A DNA stretch of 64,000 bases, taken from NCBI GenBank assembly GCA_025991245.1, contig BQMJ01000065.1, positions 109,046 through 173,045 on the forward strand, written 5' to 3'. Source of the DNA: Galdieria partita. Taxonomy: Eukaryota; Rhodophyta; Bangiophyceae; Galdieriales; Galdieriaceae. Shown one piece after another: positions 36,876-49,239 of this stretch (the stretch's first letter is position 1; every line of letters starts with the position of its first letter). A program made the translations under genes and the position numbers. The notes beneath the pieces were generated by a model. It made no database searches, was not told the origin of the DNA, and was given only the letters and a program-made list of their open reading frames with translations.

Positions 36876-37131
36876 AGAGAGCTTAGTTCTTTCTCCTTAA
36901 CCACGAAGACATTAAATTTGTAACAGTAGACAACGAGTTTATATGTAAACAACAATGAATTTGAAAAGTTGCACTACTAAACTCGTTTAAGAATTATTCG
37001 ACAAAGTACGATAGAATAGTCCAAAAATAATTGAAAATTAGGAAAATTGACTTTACAAACCAATTGAACTTTTCGAACATTTCTCTGATGAACAAATCAA
37101 TATGGATCCAAACAGCAATAAGATGCTATTT

Positions 37132-39279
37132 CTAAATATTTTTGGAAAGAGATAAAACCATTTCTTGCACTGTTGAGATTCCAATACTTCTCGAATGTGG
37201 ATTATCCGTAGACTTGAAAGCACTCCTTAAACTCGACAAAATATCTTTACCAATAAAGTTTTCTACATCTGATTCAGAAAGAATGATCAATTCACAATTA
37301 AGAGGAATCGTGAAAACTCCTGCTACTCTATCGCCAAAGGAATAACAATGACTAGAATGATTCAAGTCAGTTGCTACACTAGTCGATAGCTTAGTACTCA
37401 TGATGATCAACATGCAATGTAATGTAGGATGAACAGTCACGACTTGATCATGAACTGTAGGATGAACAGTCACGACTTGATCATGAACTGGTTGCAAAAA
37501 CTTGCGAGCTTCATCCACTATTTCATTCCATCTAATACCATTTGAACTCCATCGTCCTTTACAGGCAATACCCACAATCAAATTCTGTCCGCTCGTTCTT
37601 CCATGCAACTTGAATAATATATCTGGACTACGAGATGTTGGTTCAAATGGAATATATATCTTTTCGAATTCTAACATTTCTTCCACAATTTTTTTCCAGT
37701 CATTGATACCGAATGTATCTCTCTCTACTTCTGATGTAGATCTAGTATAATGTATAGATTTCATATAGTAAGCAGTAGATTCAGAGGAAAACTTTAAATT
37801 CATCTCTTTCCAAACAGAAGACAACTGACCAAGAGTAGAAAACATCAAACTGTCTGTCGGGTGATAACAAAAATGTAAATAAAACATTGTGGCAACGAGA
37901 CCTTCGAAAACTCGACATTTTGATTCATAAAAGAATTCCACAGGCTGTGATTTGAGGGTTTGTAATAGTAACCATTCCAACCTATCGTTCCTTACACTTT
38001 GCTCAATATATCCAATCAGTAACTTGGGAATTAACACTTCATAGCGTTCTTGATGGTTTTCATCTACAATCAACCGACGATAAAAGCACATATCTGTCAC
38101 TAGATCAAACAGAAATACATCAAAAGTAGAGCTAAGGTGCACAAGCTCATCCAACTCAAACCGAATATGATATAATGCCAACAAAGTAAGCATTTTTAAC
38201 AAACGTTGACGAGTCTCGCTAAGACTACTCAAACGAGGCAACAATGGATCAACACAATAATTTGTTGCTATGGAATCATTCATTATCATCCAAAAGCTTT
38301 CTTTAGATAATAACAAGTGGTCTTGTGATAATTTACAATGCAAAAGGTAGTTGATTGCTTTCACAAGTAAACCAGGAACACCACCAGTAAGTTCTAGTAA
38401 CAATTCTGCAAGTTCACTGGTTGAAAAGTGTTGATGACAAAGGATTTGTGAAACTTTAGGACTCCCACTAAAAATAGAAGAAGAACTTTTCTCCAAATGT
38501 TCGATGATGCTATGCTTTTCAAGTGGTGAAAGAGGAATAAACGTCAACTCAACCCTGGATACTGAAGCTGCGTAATTATGTATACTTAAGCCTTCACTTT
38601 TTCCAACAACAATAAAGAATACATTGTCCTCTAGACAAAGTTCCCAAAGAATACCAAAAAAGTCGTTGTACGGACGAACTCTACCATCCGGGGTCCTTTT
38701 GAAATGAAATTCGTCGTCACTCTCATCTAGAACACCAACTTCATCAAAAGCAACAAGAAGGAACTGATCAGTACGCATGCTTAACACTTCACGGATTCTC
38801 TTCACTAACACGGTAGTCCTAAGTTGCAGGACGTTGTAACACTCCACAGGACTCGGTTCTTCTTCAAACCCCGACTGCAAACAGGCAGACTTGAACAACA
38901 AATAATGAACAGCCCACTTTAGACTTTTTTCTTTCGGGTCAGTGGGTTCTAGGTGTCTCATATCCACATAAAGTAAAACGGCTTCATGTAACTTGTCCAG
39001 AAAGGATCTCCTGCGGTCTTTTTCACAATCACTTATGTTCTCAGGTCCTATTAGTGCTCTTTCGCCCATGCTCTTCAGGAGTTCTAAATAACTTTTTACG
39101 AAACGTGTCTTCCCACTTCCAAAGAGGTGTGGGGCGAAAGGAATGACTGGTTTAAAAGAACGCTCTAGTTCCCGGCGAACCTGCAACCCGTACAACTGTC
39201 CAGTTGTTAAAACCACGTCTTGCTCTCTATCGACTACAACACTGTCATACATATCTCGTCGTTGGAAAACACTCAACAT
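37132..39279 (-). CDS. STAND/archaeal-type P-loop NTPase with C-terminal nuclease-like domain (copy B)
   Basis: Single exon, 715 aa. Same architecture as copy A: VVVDREQDV near the N-terminus, P-loop APHLFGSGKTRF (about 49-60), FLLVAFDEVGVLDE, VFFIVVGKSEG, LTGGVPGLLVKAI, and C-terminal SRSPDILFKLH then NLIVGIACKGRW. Roughly residues 175-260 are almost identical to copy A in protein and DNA, while flanking parts are much less alike. An in-frame 33-bp tandem duplication near the C-terminus repeats VHDQVVTVHPT. The gene is on the minus strand and convergent with copy A. No introns are present, unlike the housekeeping genes, in line with horizontal or archaeal-type origin, though that is not shown here. 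Confidence 0.8.
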   Translation of the reverse strand: MLSVFQRRDMYDSVVVDREQDVVLTTGQLYGLQVRRELERSFKPVIPFAPHLFGSGKTRFVKSYLELLKSMGERALIGPENISDCEKDRRRSFLDKLHEAVLLYVDMRHLEPTDPKEKSLKWAVHYLLFKSACLQSGFEEEPSPVECYNVLQLRTTVLVKRIREVLSMRTDQFLLVAFDEVGVLDESDDEFHFKRTPDGRVRPYNDFFGILWELCLEDNVFFIVVGKSEGLSIHNYAASVSRVELTFIPLSPLEKHSIIEHLEKSSSSIFSGSPKVSQILCHQHFSTSELAELLLELTGGVPGLLVKAINYLLHCKLSQDHLLLSKESFWMIMNDSIATNYCVDPLLPRLSSLSETRQRLLKMLTLLALYHIRFELDELVHLSSTFDVFLFDLVTDMCFYRRLIVDENHQERYEVLIPKLLIGYIEQSVRNDRLEWLLLQTLKSQPVEFFYESKCRVFEGLVATMFYLHFCYHPTDSLMFSTLGQLSSVWKEMNLKFSSESTAYYMKSIHYTRSTSEVERDTFGINDWKKIVEEMLEFEKIYIPFEPTSRSPDILFKLHGRTSGQNLIVGIACKGRWSSNGIRWNEIVDEARKFLQPVHDQVVTVHPTVHDQVVTVHPTLHCMLIIMSTKLSTSVATDLNHSSHCYSFGDRVAGVFTIPLNCELIILSESDVENFIGKDILSSLRSAFKSTDNPHSRSIGISTVQEMVLSLSKNI
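37423..37488. repeat. Perfect 33-bp tandem duplication inside copy B
   Basis: Two identical 33-base units (37423-37455 and 37456-37488) keep the frame and add 11 residues. Copy A lacks the extra unit. Confidence 0.95.
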
Positions 39280-40440
39280 AGTGGACGAGGTGTTGAAATT
39301 GAGTCAGAAAAATGCCAACGCGAATTTTCCCGATGACGACGAAAATAGCTTTTCTTCTTCAAACTATTTCTATAGAACGAACTTCTTTCTTATTTATATT
39401 TCCAAACAATGATGGAACATATTTCATATTGAAAAGTAAATTTGAAGAAAAACCGTTGCCTAGTATTTTGTTATATACTGAGCATTATAACTTCTACCCC
39501 ATTCATCACAATGGTAGTTTCAGTTTGAAGGTTCCTTTTCTTCGTAAGCTCTAGAATGGAAAGAGTATATATGCTATAAAAACAGGAACAAAGGAAAAGT
39601 TCTTCTAAATCTATTTCATAGAAAATTGGATTGTAATGTAATTCATTCTCCCAAAAATACTCCTTATCCACAATGCAACTATACTTCAAACTGTAAATGT
39701 CATTCACTACTCGATTTCTGTCGTTTTTTTCGATGTGATGTCGACATACATTTGTAGCAAATGTAAACAATTTGAATGTTCTCGTAAACATTAGGAAACT
39801 TTTCTTTAGGGTGTCAAGGCAACAAGATAGTGCCACAAGTGGAACATAGCTAAATTTCAACTTTAGCTTGGTTCACTTCTTGTGCAAGTAATTTGGAAGT
39901 ATATTTTGAAAATATCTCATTCAGTTGTTGCTTTTTCTCTATTCTTGCACTATATGACTGCTTTACTAGGGCAGACAAGATTTGAAGTAACGCTTGACAA
40001 CTCAATTAGGTTTCTCTACTATTCAAAAGCGCTTAGTCTTTCCAGAATTGTCGGTGGTTGACTTTGTTACTTGGATCGTAACCTTTTTGAAATTTTCTAG
40101 ACTTTTTCAGTTGTGTATAGAGAGTAATGGAAATCAGAGTATATGTTGTTGACTACTGTTGGATTGCTGTATTTGTCAATTCACGGAACGTTGTCTGCAT
40201 ATTGGTACTTGTTATGTGAGTCCTAATGATATCATGTCATTGATAGTTTTCCTATACAGAATTGACAAGATAGATAGAGTCAATAATGGATGCTCCATTT
40301 CTTTACAATTCAATTGTACTCTATGGATTATGAAACACTTGATCTGTAAATAAGTTGATTTGAAAGATGACTAGTTTCTTCTATCAACATACTTGCCTTC
40401 AAAGTGACAACTTATGTGTCGTTGTTAATAGGTGCTTGGT
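39280..40440. other. Intergenic with a decayed repeated coding-like segment
   Basis: No intact gene. At about 39,846-40,080 (minus) a segment encoding a KKQQLNEIFSKYT-like stretch matches one near 46,990-47,240 (KQQQLNEILSKYT), so both are relics of the same sequence. A 129-codon frame at 39,471-39,860 (-) is unrecognised and overlaps this relic. Confidence 0.5.
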
Positions 40441-41140
40441 TCTCTTTGTTGCTGATGACCTCCTCGAACAGTTTCATCAACAAAGATTCGTTATTCTGAC
40501 ATACTTATCAAAACACTTCCTGAATACTTTTTGAATGATCGTTTGGCTGAAAAACATGTCTTCAAGTTTGAAACAATGTGATTCTATACAACTGCAGATA
40601 CCCAATAAAGACACTCTCCAAAGCTGCTTACTTGAAATTTAGGTTGTGTGTTGATTTTCATCCAACGCGCTAAAAACGACTTTGTTTAGGATATGTACAT
40701 CATCTATTATTGCAAACCAATCATCCATCTCAGAGTTTCCTCCTCCACAATTGTTCATCATTAGCTTGCCAGTCAAGACAAAAAATATTCAAAAAGTATT
40801 ATTTGTCATAGTCTGTAAATCGTAAAGCTCAAAACAACTCTGCTTCCATCAAAGGATCGTAAAACATCACTTTTCCAACAAAACTCAAAATCTTTCAGAA
40901 AAGCCTTCACTACAAAGAAACTCAATATAGTCTGGTACTGATAAACTACCTTTGGCCTCCTTAAATGGTAATGGAGTAACATAGACAATACTTATGCAGT
41001 CTCGCCAATCAATACCTTTGGAATCCAATAAACGAAAAAAATACAATCCTTCCAGAATCATCTTCTTCTAACGTGATGGTAAACTCTTCATTCAAAATCA
41101 AACCAATTAAGTTTAGTAACTGAGGCTTATCTGTTACTCC
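40440..41140 (-). pseudogene. Interrupted former coding sequence, family unknown
   Basis: On the minus strand, stretches such as MDDWFAIIDDVHILNKVVFS and KPQLLNLIGLILNEEF read like protein but are broken by stops and frame changes. It lies directly downstream of the N-terminal relic of an NTPase gene (41,180-41,390) and may be part of the same dead gene or a separate one. Confidence 0.35.
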
Positions 41141-41179
41141 CACTCATCTCCTCTTCTTATTACGTTTTTGGCCACTTTG

Positions 41180-41390
41180 GGAACTTGCCATTGATCCTCG
41201 AAGAGATGAAAGGGATGACTGGCTTCAGAGAACAATCGAGTTGGCGGCGAAACTGCAACTCGTACTACACTCCAATCACCAAATAAATGTCTTGCTCTCG
41301 GCCTACAACCACAGTTTCATAAATTTCTCGTCTTTGCAAGGCACGCGACACAGTCGACTGGGTGAAGAACAACGAGATTGAAAACAGGGT
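41180..41390 (-). pseudogene. N-terminal relic of a copy A/B-type NTPase (copy E)
   Basis: The minus-strand translation ALQRREIYETVVVGREQDIY, then ELQFRRQLDCSLKPVIPF, aligns with the first 50 residues of copy B (FQRRDMYDSVVVDREQDV ... RRELERSFKPVIPF). An in-frame stop follows the DIYLVIGV segment, and the sequence that should encode the P-loop is degraded, so the copy is dead. Confidence 0.75.
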
Positions 41391-42323
41391 CACGAAAGAT
41401 GAAAATAATATCATCTTCTTCGAGTCACCTTGAAAAATAAATTTTTCTTCTATTCATGTACCTCCAACGCTGCTTCTAAGTGAAAAGACTCGTAAGTTTG
41501 AAAATTTGCTGAAGTATAAGCTCAATCGTTGATGCTGCATAGATACGCAATTCTCGGAAAGGATATCTTGCTTTGTTTTCAATAAGCCTTGAGTTTTAGA
41601 TTCATTAGAAAATACTCTATAAGAAGTCATCACATTTTGGATGCAAAATGTCTTGCAGAATGCGTTAGATTCTCTTGCATATTCCTAGTTCTTATTTTTC
41701 ATATTAAAGAATGCGTTATGGCTATTACACTTAAAGCCATGTTTCTCATCAATTGCTCGAGCTCCATCTTATTGAATTCATTATCTTTATATATTATTGC
41801 TTCTCGAATTGGAGAATTTCCGCTATTGTGGACCATTCCTTGAAAATAATTTTATCAACTCATCTAGATGAGAAGCTCACGTTGCCATTCCATTCCATTC
41901 AACTAGAAAAGTTTATCCAATATTTTTAACTTTCAAAATGAGGATGTTGGATCTTTATTTTCTAAGATCCGATACAACTGTTGAAACTAACGGTATTGCT
42001 CTTCAAGTTGTATATCAACAGGAATCTTTTTTTGTGTTTATCGATGAAAAATAAGGCGTGTCAATAGAAAGCGAATCACGAGTCTGCTGACAAAGATCTC
42101 ACTCCAAACTTCTTACAAAGAAATATTTGGCAACATATTTGGCTGCCTCAATCTATCTCGTCTTTTTAGTGTTATACAAATCTCAAAGTGTTTTAATCAT
42201 TCATAACGTGCAGTAGACTCATGTTTTTTAAAACCAAGTTGACCTTTATCAAACTGTCCAATTTCCATTTTAAAATTGGCTAAACCAAGCATAAAACTGT
42301 TCATCTTCCAATAGAATACACAT
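41391..42323. other. Intergenic, AT-rich, nothing supported
   Basis: About 0.9 kb. An 84-codon hydrophobic frame at 41,589-41,843 (+) has no recognisable motif. No RNA gene or repeat was identified. Confidence 0.4.
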
Positions 42324-44952
42324 TCATTGTTTGTCTTGCTTCTCAAGAAACTCATGTATTCCGTCAATGATCAAGGGAATATCGTGCCCTGCTATACCAT
42401 AGCGCGATAAACGTATATCATTTAAATAAGGAAAAGACTTTGGAGTGAACAAATTCAGTTGACGAGAGTAATATTCAATTACAGGAGCCTCAGCAAAACC
42501 ACAACGTTCTCTCAAAAAAGTATTCCAATCAAATGAAGAACTCATAGAACTTGATGCAACAACATTTTCTTCGCCTCTCACTTGCATCACATTCATATCC
42601 ATCGTTGGAAGAGTACTTCTTCTTTCCATCCTTCCAATATTCCTTTCAGATTCTTCAAATGGAACATGCCTTAATAAATCAACAAACGAATCGCTCAACA
42701 AATCATAAAGTGGCTTCAGTTGTTCCAACCATCCAGGATTGTCTCCAAACACTCTTTCAAGATCTTCACTAGCCTTGCGACCTAAAAAAGTTCGCAAAGA
42801 TGTTGTTGAACATACTACAACTTGACAATGAGGAGGTATGCATAACCATTCTTGTCGTATATTCTGTGGTTCTATCTCAGAGTTGATAGAACTGTAAACA
42901 ATATTATTATTATTGTCTTCATAATAAACTCCACTATTCAATATCCAATTCTGATTATTCCTAAATTGTCTGGAAACTTCTTCAGTATACTTGTCGCTTA
43001 CAATCAACTGAATGGCTGTTAAATTATTCTGTTCCAATTCAAGCTGTGACGCCACTGGATGTAAAAATTTAGCAACTTCTGCCTTAATCATTGAACGTCC
43101 AACACCAGAACTTGACAACTGAAAACATTTCAATGCAGCACCTATCAAATATACTCTCTTCTTGGTGGTTTCAGTCTCCATAGGTGTTTGCTCTGAAGAA
43201 GATTCACCTTGAATAGCAAGGAAAGAATTGGCTTTCATATCTGTGACTCGAATAAGAACATCAGGTCCATTGGAATTTTGTCGAATGGGAACAAATATTC
43301 CATCTTTTGATAAATACATTTCGAAAAATAGTTTCCAAGTGTGAAAAGTTTCTTCGTTACAAGTATTGATTCCAATCACTGTCGAACCAAAAGCTAAAAC
43401 ATTGGTGAGAATAGGATCCACCTTGAAGCTGCTAACGGTTTACTATATTCTATGGATACTCTTCTGTAAGACTATGTCGAAATATACTCAATTCTCCTAG
43501 TTTGGAACAGAAACACCATCGAACATAAAGAATAAGAGTAAATATAATCTCAAATTTGAAACCACGACTGGAAGGTGAATCCAATCGACTGATCGATGAA
43601 AATAAACTACAAATAAAACGAAAAGGAGTAATATTCCAATATCGCGATTGAATATGCTTTAGTACAATCTTTGGAAAAACCAACTTGAAAAATGTTTCAT
43701 AGTTGTCTTCAACAAGTATCCTGCTTGCTTCGTCTTGTTCATTTCTCGAGCAACTCACATAATAAAAACCCAAATAGTTGGCAATATCCAAAACATATTC
43801 AGAATGGCTTCCTGTTCCTAAACCACCAAACAGAGTCTCTCTCATTGGAATACGAAATTCAAATATACTCGCAAGAAGCATTGAAGAAAAAACAATCATT
43901 GATTTGGGTGTCATACGAGAAAGAGTTACTACGAGAGAAGTAGTCGGAGCAATTCTTTCCATTTTCACTTTCATTTCATCTTCTGAAAGATCACATAAAC
44001 TATTCCAACGTTCACATGCCTTTCCCAATTCATTTAAAACATGAACAACATAGTAAGGAATACCACCTGTATAATCATACACTTGTTTGAAGAACCAATC
44101 GTGTCCCTCAGGATGACTAGGAAATAATACTTTTAGAATAGGTTCATTGTCATAAGTGGTATTTTGTATAAAGTACTTGACAGTTGCGTCTGAAAAAGGA
44201 TCTAAACGAAGAAAGGATAAAATGACTGGGGAAGTATAGGCATCTCGTTGACTAGTTACGACAGCATCTGATCTCCCTGCCAAAACACAAATTACAAAAG
44301 GTTGACGTAAAATTTTTGATAAGACTCCAAAAAAAGAACAATAGACGTTGTGCACTCGATTTCCTCTTTGTGTAACCATCAAATCCTTAAACATGGTGAA
44401 TTTGTCTCCTTCCAAAGCTCCAATTTCATCAATAAACAGATATAAATAACGTTTCTTGGTGACTTGTAAGAGTTTCTGAAACCATTCCTTTGGACTACCA
44501 ATATAGGAAAGAACTTGAGAAAGTAGATCTGCACCGTTTGGAAACTGGGCAAGTGCCTCCTTGCTTATCCATTCAAAAAGCGTAGTTTGAAAGCGATTCC
44601 CGTCAGGAACATCGAGAAGATTCAACACAACATATAAAGTCTCGTTTAATAGTGCGTCTAGAGAACGTTCTCCTATATTGTTCCCTTTTGCAATACCAGG
44701 GAGACCCATTTTACCTAAATGGTGCAACAAAAACTCTTTGTTGATCGATACAAACGTTTGGAAGTTTTGGCCGAACGTGCTTTTGCCACTCCCATACATT
44801 TGGGGCGCGATAGAAACGTGTGGCCGTTGTACTCCAGAGAAACCATTCTTATCGCAAAGATGAGAGGCTTGAAAAGCTTCTATAACTTGCAACACTGCGG
44901 ACTCACGATTGACAAGGGGATGTTTAACTCTTTTAAAAGAGAAGACGTCCAT
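42324..44952 (-). CDS. NTPase-nuclease-like protein, second subfamily (copy C), with a 31-nt intron or frameshift
   Basis: Two long frames (44,952-43,450 and 43,421-42,324) become one protein of about 865 aa if a 31-nt GT-AG segment (43459-43429) is removed, joining FRHSLTE-D to FKVDPILTNV. Alignment with copy B (LGQLSSVWKEMNLKF) supports this join. The P-loop is APQMYGSGKSTF (about 49-60), Walker B YLYLFIDEIGAL, sensor FVICVLAGRSD, and DYTGGIPYYVV follows. The C-terminal domain has NGPDVLIRVTDMK then SFLAIQGESS, so its nuclease-like core differs from A/B. A further tail (ILN-x-IRLSRYGI-x-GHDIPLI-like, IIDGIHEFLEKQ) resembles a SAM helix bundle. If the gap is not an intron, this is a frameshifted copy. 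Confidence 0.72.
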
Positions 44953-46918
44953 TCTGTACTCTCACAACAACCGCCGCAACCAACCACCAACAACAAATTG
45001 AATCTCAAATGTAAAGTTGTTGTTCTATACGAATAAAAGTTTTACATAGTTTATGTATAAGAGCTAATATTTTTGTTCTTGCGGATGACTTTGTTCTTTC
45101 TTTTGAAACCAAGTGACTTTACAGTGGATACAGATAACTTGTTGCTTCACTTCCAGAGCTTTGTTTGGATACAGTGGGAGAGAAATTTTAAGTTTGCAAC
45201 AAACAAAACATATTTGGAATCTTTGTCATCTTGAGTAGATAGCTTGTTTGCTTGTTTCGTTTGGTGTGATTACCACTTTGATGGATATAAAGCTTGCTTC
45301 GAATTTTGTTGTTGGCACTTTCCAAGGAGGACTTTGTTTAGGTTGTACAGATGGAGCTTTACTAGTTATACCTCATTTTGAGTTCTTTTTGACAGTCCAA
45401 GTTTCGTTTTGAACACTGTTTTTCACTCAAATTGCAGTGACTTCTTGGATAGTCTCATACTAAGTACCTCCGCGAAATACACTTCTAACGAGGCAACTTG
45501 CTTTGTAGTTTCTGGTCTTTGAGTGAAAACTAGCTGTGTGTGTTTCGAGAATAATGTATTGATAAAAGGTTCCAAACTTGCACTGAGTTTTAGTAATTGA
45601 TCCAATAAAGTCTGTTACAAGTCAGCGTAGTTTGACTGGGTGTTGTTTGAAAGTAGTTTTATTGGGGAATTGTTATACAGAGTCTTGTGAAATAGGGCTG
45701 AAACTCCGCTTTGAGCAGATTCTCAGCTATGTCTTGTGTTTGTTGAATAGTTTGCAATTTCCATATGTCAACATTTGTCTATTGACAGACTCTTGTGAAA
45801 GTGAAAAAGACGAACTATAGTTGTATATACTTCAATTTGAACAGTCAATGACACTGTATGTCTTCATGAAGCCTATCGCTATATTACAAATTTTGTTGAG
45901 ATCTGGAATCCAACTGCTAGCAAACCTAATTCTTGCTGTGACTCGTTTCAAGACAAGCTACTTTTTCGTATCTAACCAACTCTCTGGACATATTTAAAGA
46001 CGTTTCACTAATCATCCGTTGAGAATCAATCCTCAATCAAATTATGTCATCAACCAACACGACCTTCCAATTTTGTCTCAATAGTGAAAAACAAGTTTTG
46101 CAATTTATAGAGTTGTATAGTTTGTGTAATTTGTGTTACAACTATGTTTTAGAATTCAAACAAGAAATCGAGTGTTTCTTTGTTTCCTATGGAACATTGA
46201 AATGGAGTTGACTAGAGAAAGAATACATACGTGAATTTGAGGTGACTTCTTGAGAAACATATTTCATGATTGAATAATTTCTTTCATTGACTTGAGAGAT
46301 ATTCTGAAATCAACAGTGCTTCCGGATAGGAAAATTTAGATACTCTGGTTTCCCACTCTTCCAGTTTAAACTATTCCATTGCTTGTCTTTTCTCCACCAA
46401 CCAGACTATATAGACCTCCACTAGATTAAAAGAAGTTCAATTGTCTACAAAAGAATCTTCACAGTACTAGACATCAAAGATTGCTATCCGATACAGACGA
46501 GAGAAAGAATCCATTCAACTCAATCTTTCTTTGAAGGGTCACAATTTGTCTACTTTTGACATTTAACCTTGAGGATACTTCACTTATCTAATCAAACATT
46601 GTCGAATATATGTGAACTTTGAACGACAGGCTAAAAATACCTCAGCTACTCAAAGTGATATCGTGCAAAGTTATCTTTGAGTTCAAAATTTTTCTTCACT
46701 ATATGAAAAAGGCAATGTAACACACCAATTTATCAGAGCTTGCAACTTTCGTTACTCGCTGCAAGAAATGAGTCTCAATCGGAAGTTATTGATAGTATGA
46801 TGTTCATAATTCTGAGCTATGAGTATTGAAATCTTTACGTCTCCTCCTTTGAGAACCCAAGTTTCAAAGGTTGAACAAGTGGATTTGGCTTTACGTTTTG
46901 AAATATTTTTGGATACTG

Positions 46919-47240
46919 TCAGAATTTTAGATTTGTCGAGACAGTGAAGTTTCTAACAAAATTGTTGTTGATTTGATGTGTTGTTTTCAGAGTAACTGTG
47001 AGATGAGAGTGGAAATTCAAGTCGAATTGGTAACTTGAAATCTTGCTTCGTGTCTTGTTAAAGTACTTTGTATACTTTGAAAGTATCTCATTGAGTTGTT
47101 GTTGCTTTCTTCTCTTGTAGCATTCTACAAGTTTTGTTAGAGCAAACAAGATTTTATCTTTGGAAGCAACGACTGTACAACTCATTTGGGCTTATCTATT
47201 CTTGGAATCCTTCAGGATGGTCGGTTGTTGACTGCTGAAT
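46919..47240 (-). repeat. Decayed repeated segment (KQQQLNEILSKYT type)
   Basis: The minus-strand frame starting at 47,185 reads VVASKDKILFALTKLVE then KQQQLNEILSKYT. Related sequence lies at 39,846-40,080 and, more distantly, at 50,770-50,945 (KVASQDKELPTLVN ... RKKQLSHKLFNYTQ). Shared reading frames suggest a former gene family; all three are short and lack full-length partners. Confidence 0.55.
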
Positions 47241-49239
47241 TTTGTGACACTATATACTATCGTTGACTTTGCTAAAGTCACCGTTTGCTTCAAAGTACAC
47301 CTTCCAGAAAATCTCAGTAAAAGTTGCTAGTACTAGTTACCGTCCATACGTCTAAGAGTTCTTGATCCTTTTTTCACAAAATTAAAACGCAGGGTAGAAT
47401 TTTATTCAGAAACATAAGGCTTGATTCACATTCCTCACTACAGTCTTCTATGATAGCATTCTAGGGTATGGGAAAAACTCCCTTCTTGACAACTGTAATC
47501 AGCACTCTTTTGGAGTCCTTATTTAACCCAACCACAGGTATAGATGGAATTGTTGAAAACGTTTGATTCACAAAACGTTGACCAAGTGTTTACAATTCGA
47601 ACAATTTGGACGCTAACCATCTTAAAACTTAACGTTCTGTTTGGGCTTGTGAGATCAAAGAAAAACTCCTTGTCAACAACAAGTCGAATCCAATGCTACC
47701 AAATCTCCAGTTGCTTTCTCGTTACTCGGATAAGAAATCTGAATTATCGAGTACAACAGTGAGTCTGATTCATCTCAATGGGCTTACTTTTTGCTGACAG
47801 TCTGTAAACGAATTCCAACGATACAATTCCCTAACACAAAAAGAATATAGCGTCAACAGTCTTTTAACTCTCTAGTGCAAGGTTCTTTTGGAAATTTCTC
47901 TACAAGTACACAAGAAACGATATAGTTTGTACCTTTTAAAGGCACCCTTTCATACCACCTCCTTTCTAAGCTCTTCCAAACGTTCTTTCGTTAGAACTTA
48001 TTGGTTGAGAACAGGAGCTAAATAGTTGTATTATGCAACCCGCTTCAAAGTGGATAAACTCTGTCTATGAAAACTATTTTGAGTTTCAACGAGAAACGTC
48101 TTGAGAATAGACTAGAGAGTTTTCTTTTTTTTGGGTATTGTTCAAACCTGGGTTATTTTGGTCGTAACTTTGGTTGGTTAACATCGGAGTTCAAAAGAGA
48201 TTTATCTGCAGAAACATTGTGAAGGGAGAGATTGATTACGATCGTACAAGGGAGATTGTTTGGAAACAACTACCAGAGCTTTGCACATTCTTGGTTCTTT
48301 AGATGAGAATAGTGTAAAAGAGGATAATTTGTAGTAGTCATAATATTATAGGAACCTTTTAACCTGAACGAGTTGTATATACATACTTGTGGAAAGATTT
48401 ATTTTACTGAGATTGGCGACAACACTATAGCCAATTAAGTAGATCGTTTGATAAATGTCCAAAGTATTTTGAAAACTAAAGCAAAGGAAGAAATATTCGC
48501 TACGAGAACAAACCTTGAACACTACGATAAGGTAGACTAGTGTATGTTGAGTTGACAAAGTGCAGAGATCTTGAAAAATATTGTATTCGAAACAAGTTGT
48601 TTAGTAAAGGATTGAGTGAATGAGATGAAATAAAAGAGATTGTTTCAAAGATATATCAAATTTGATGAACATTCCACATTCTAAAGCTGTTTTGGGAAAT
48701 AGTTTGAATCCGAGTTTGCAAACACAATTCGTTGAGTTTTGTCAATCATACAAGTTCTATTTTTTCATTTGGTTCCCTTTATCGATATCCACGATATGTA
48801 AAGATTGTATGCAGAAAAATGAATGTGACTCTTTCAATGAGTTAGTACTCAAAAAGAATTTACTTGAATTATTCGGTTGATTGACAAAGTTTATTCAAAA
48901 GATCATATTACAGGGAAATTATTGGTTTTTAGAACTTTGTATACTCAAGAGACAATCAATGAACCGTTACCTTTTCATTCTATTTCACGTGTCATTGAAA
49001 CTTTCCTCGTCTTTAAACTTTTTTTGCTGAAACTTTGAGACTTTGGCAGTACTTAAGAGAGTATAGAACAGAAAGAGAACAGACTCATTTTTATTCCTCG
49101 AATAGTGAAAAGTTGCAAAAAGTAACAACAAAAGAGGGCCAAGAGATTGCACAATGGAGATCATCATACTATACAAGGAGAAGCCACTGAGAAAGAATTG
49201 AATTCAAACTACAATCCAACTTTATTTCTAAACACAGAA

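Noticed and set aside
39471-39860. 129-codon frame on the minus strand
   Set aside because: Cysteine/phenylalanine-rich without domain features, overlapping a decayed repeat; kept only as part of the relic description.
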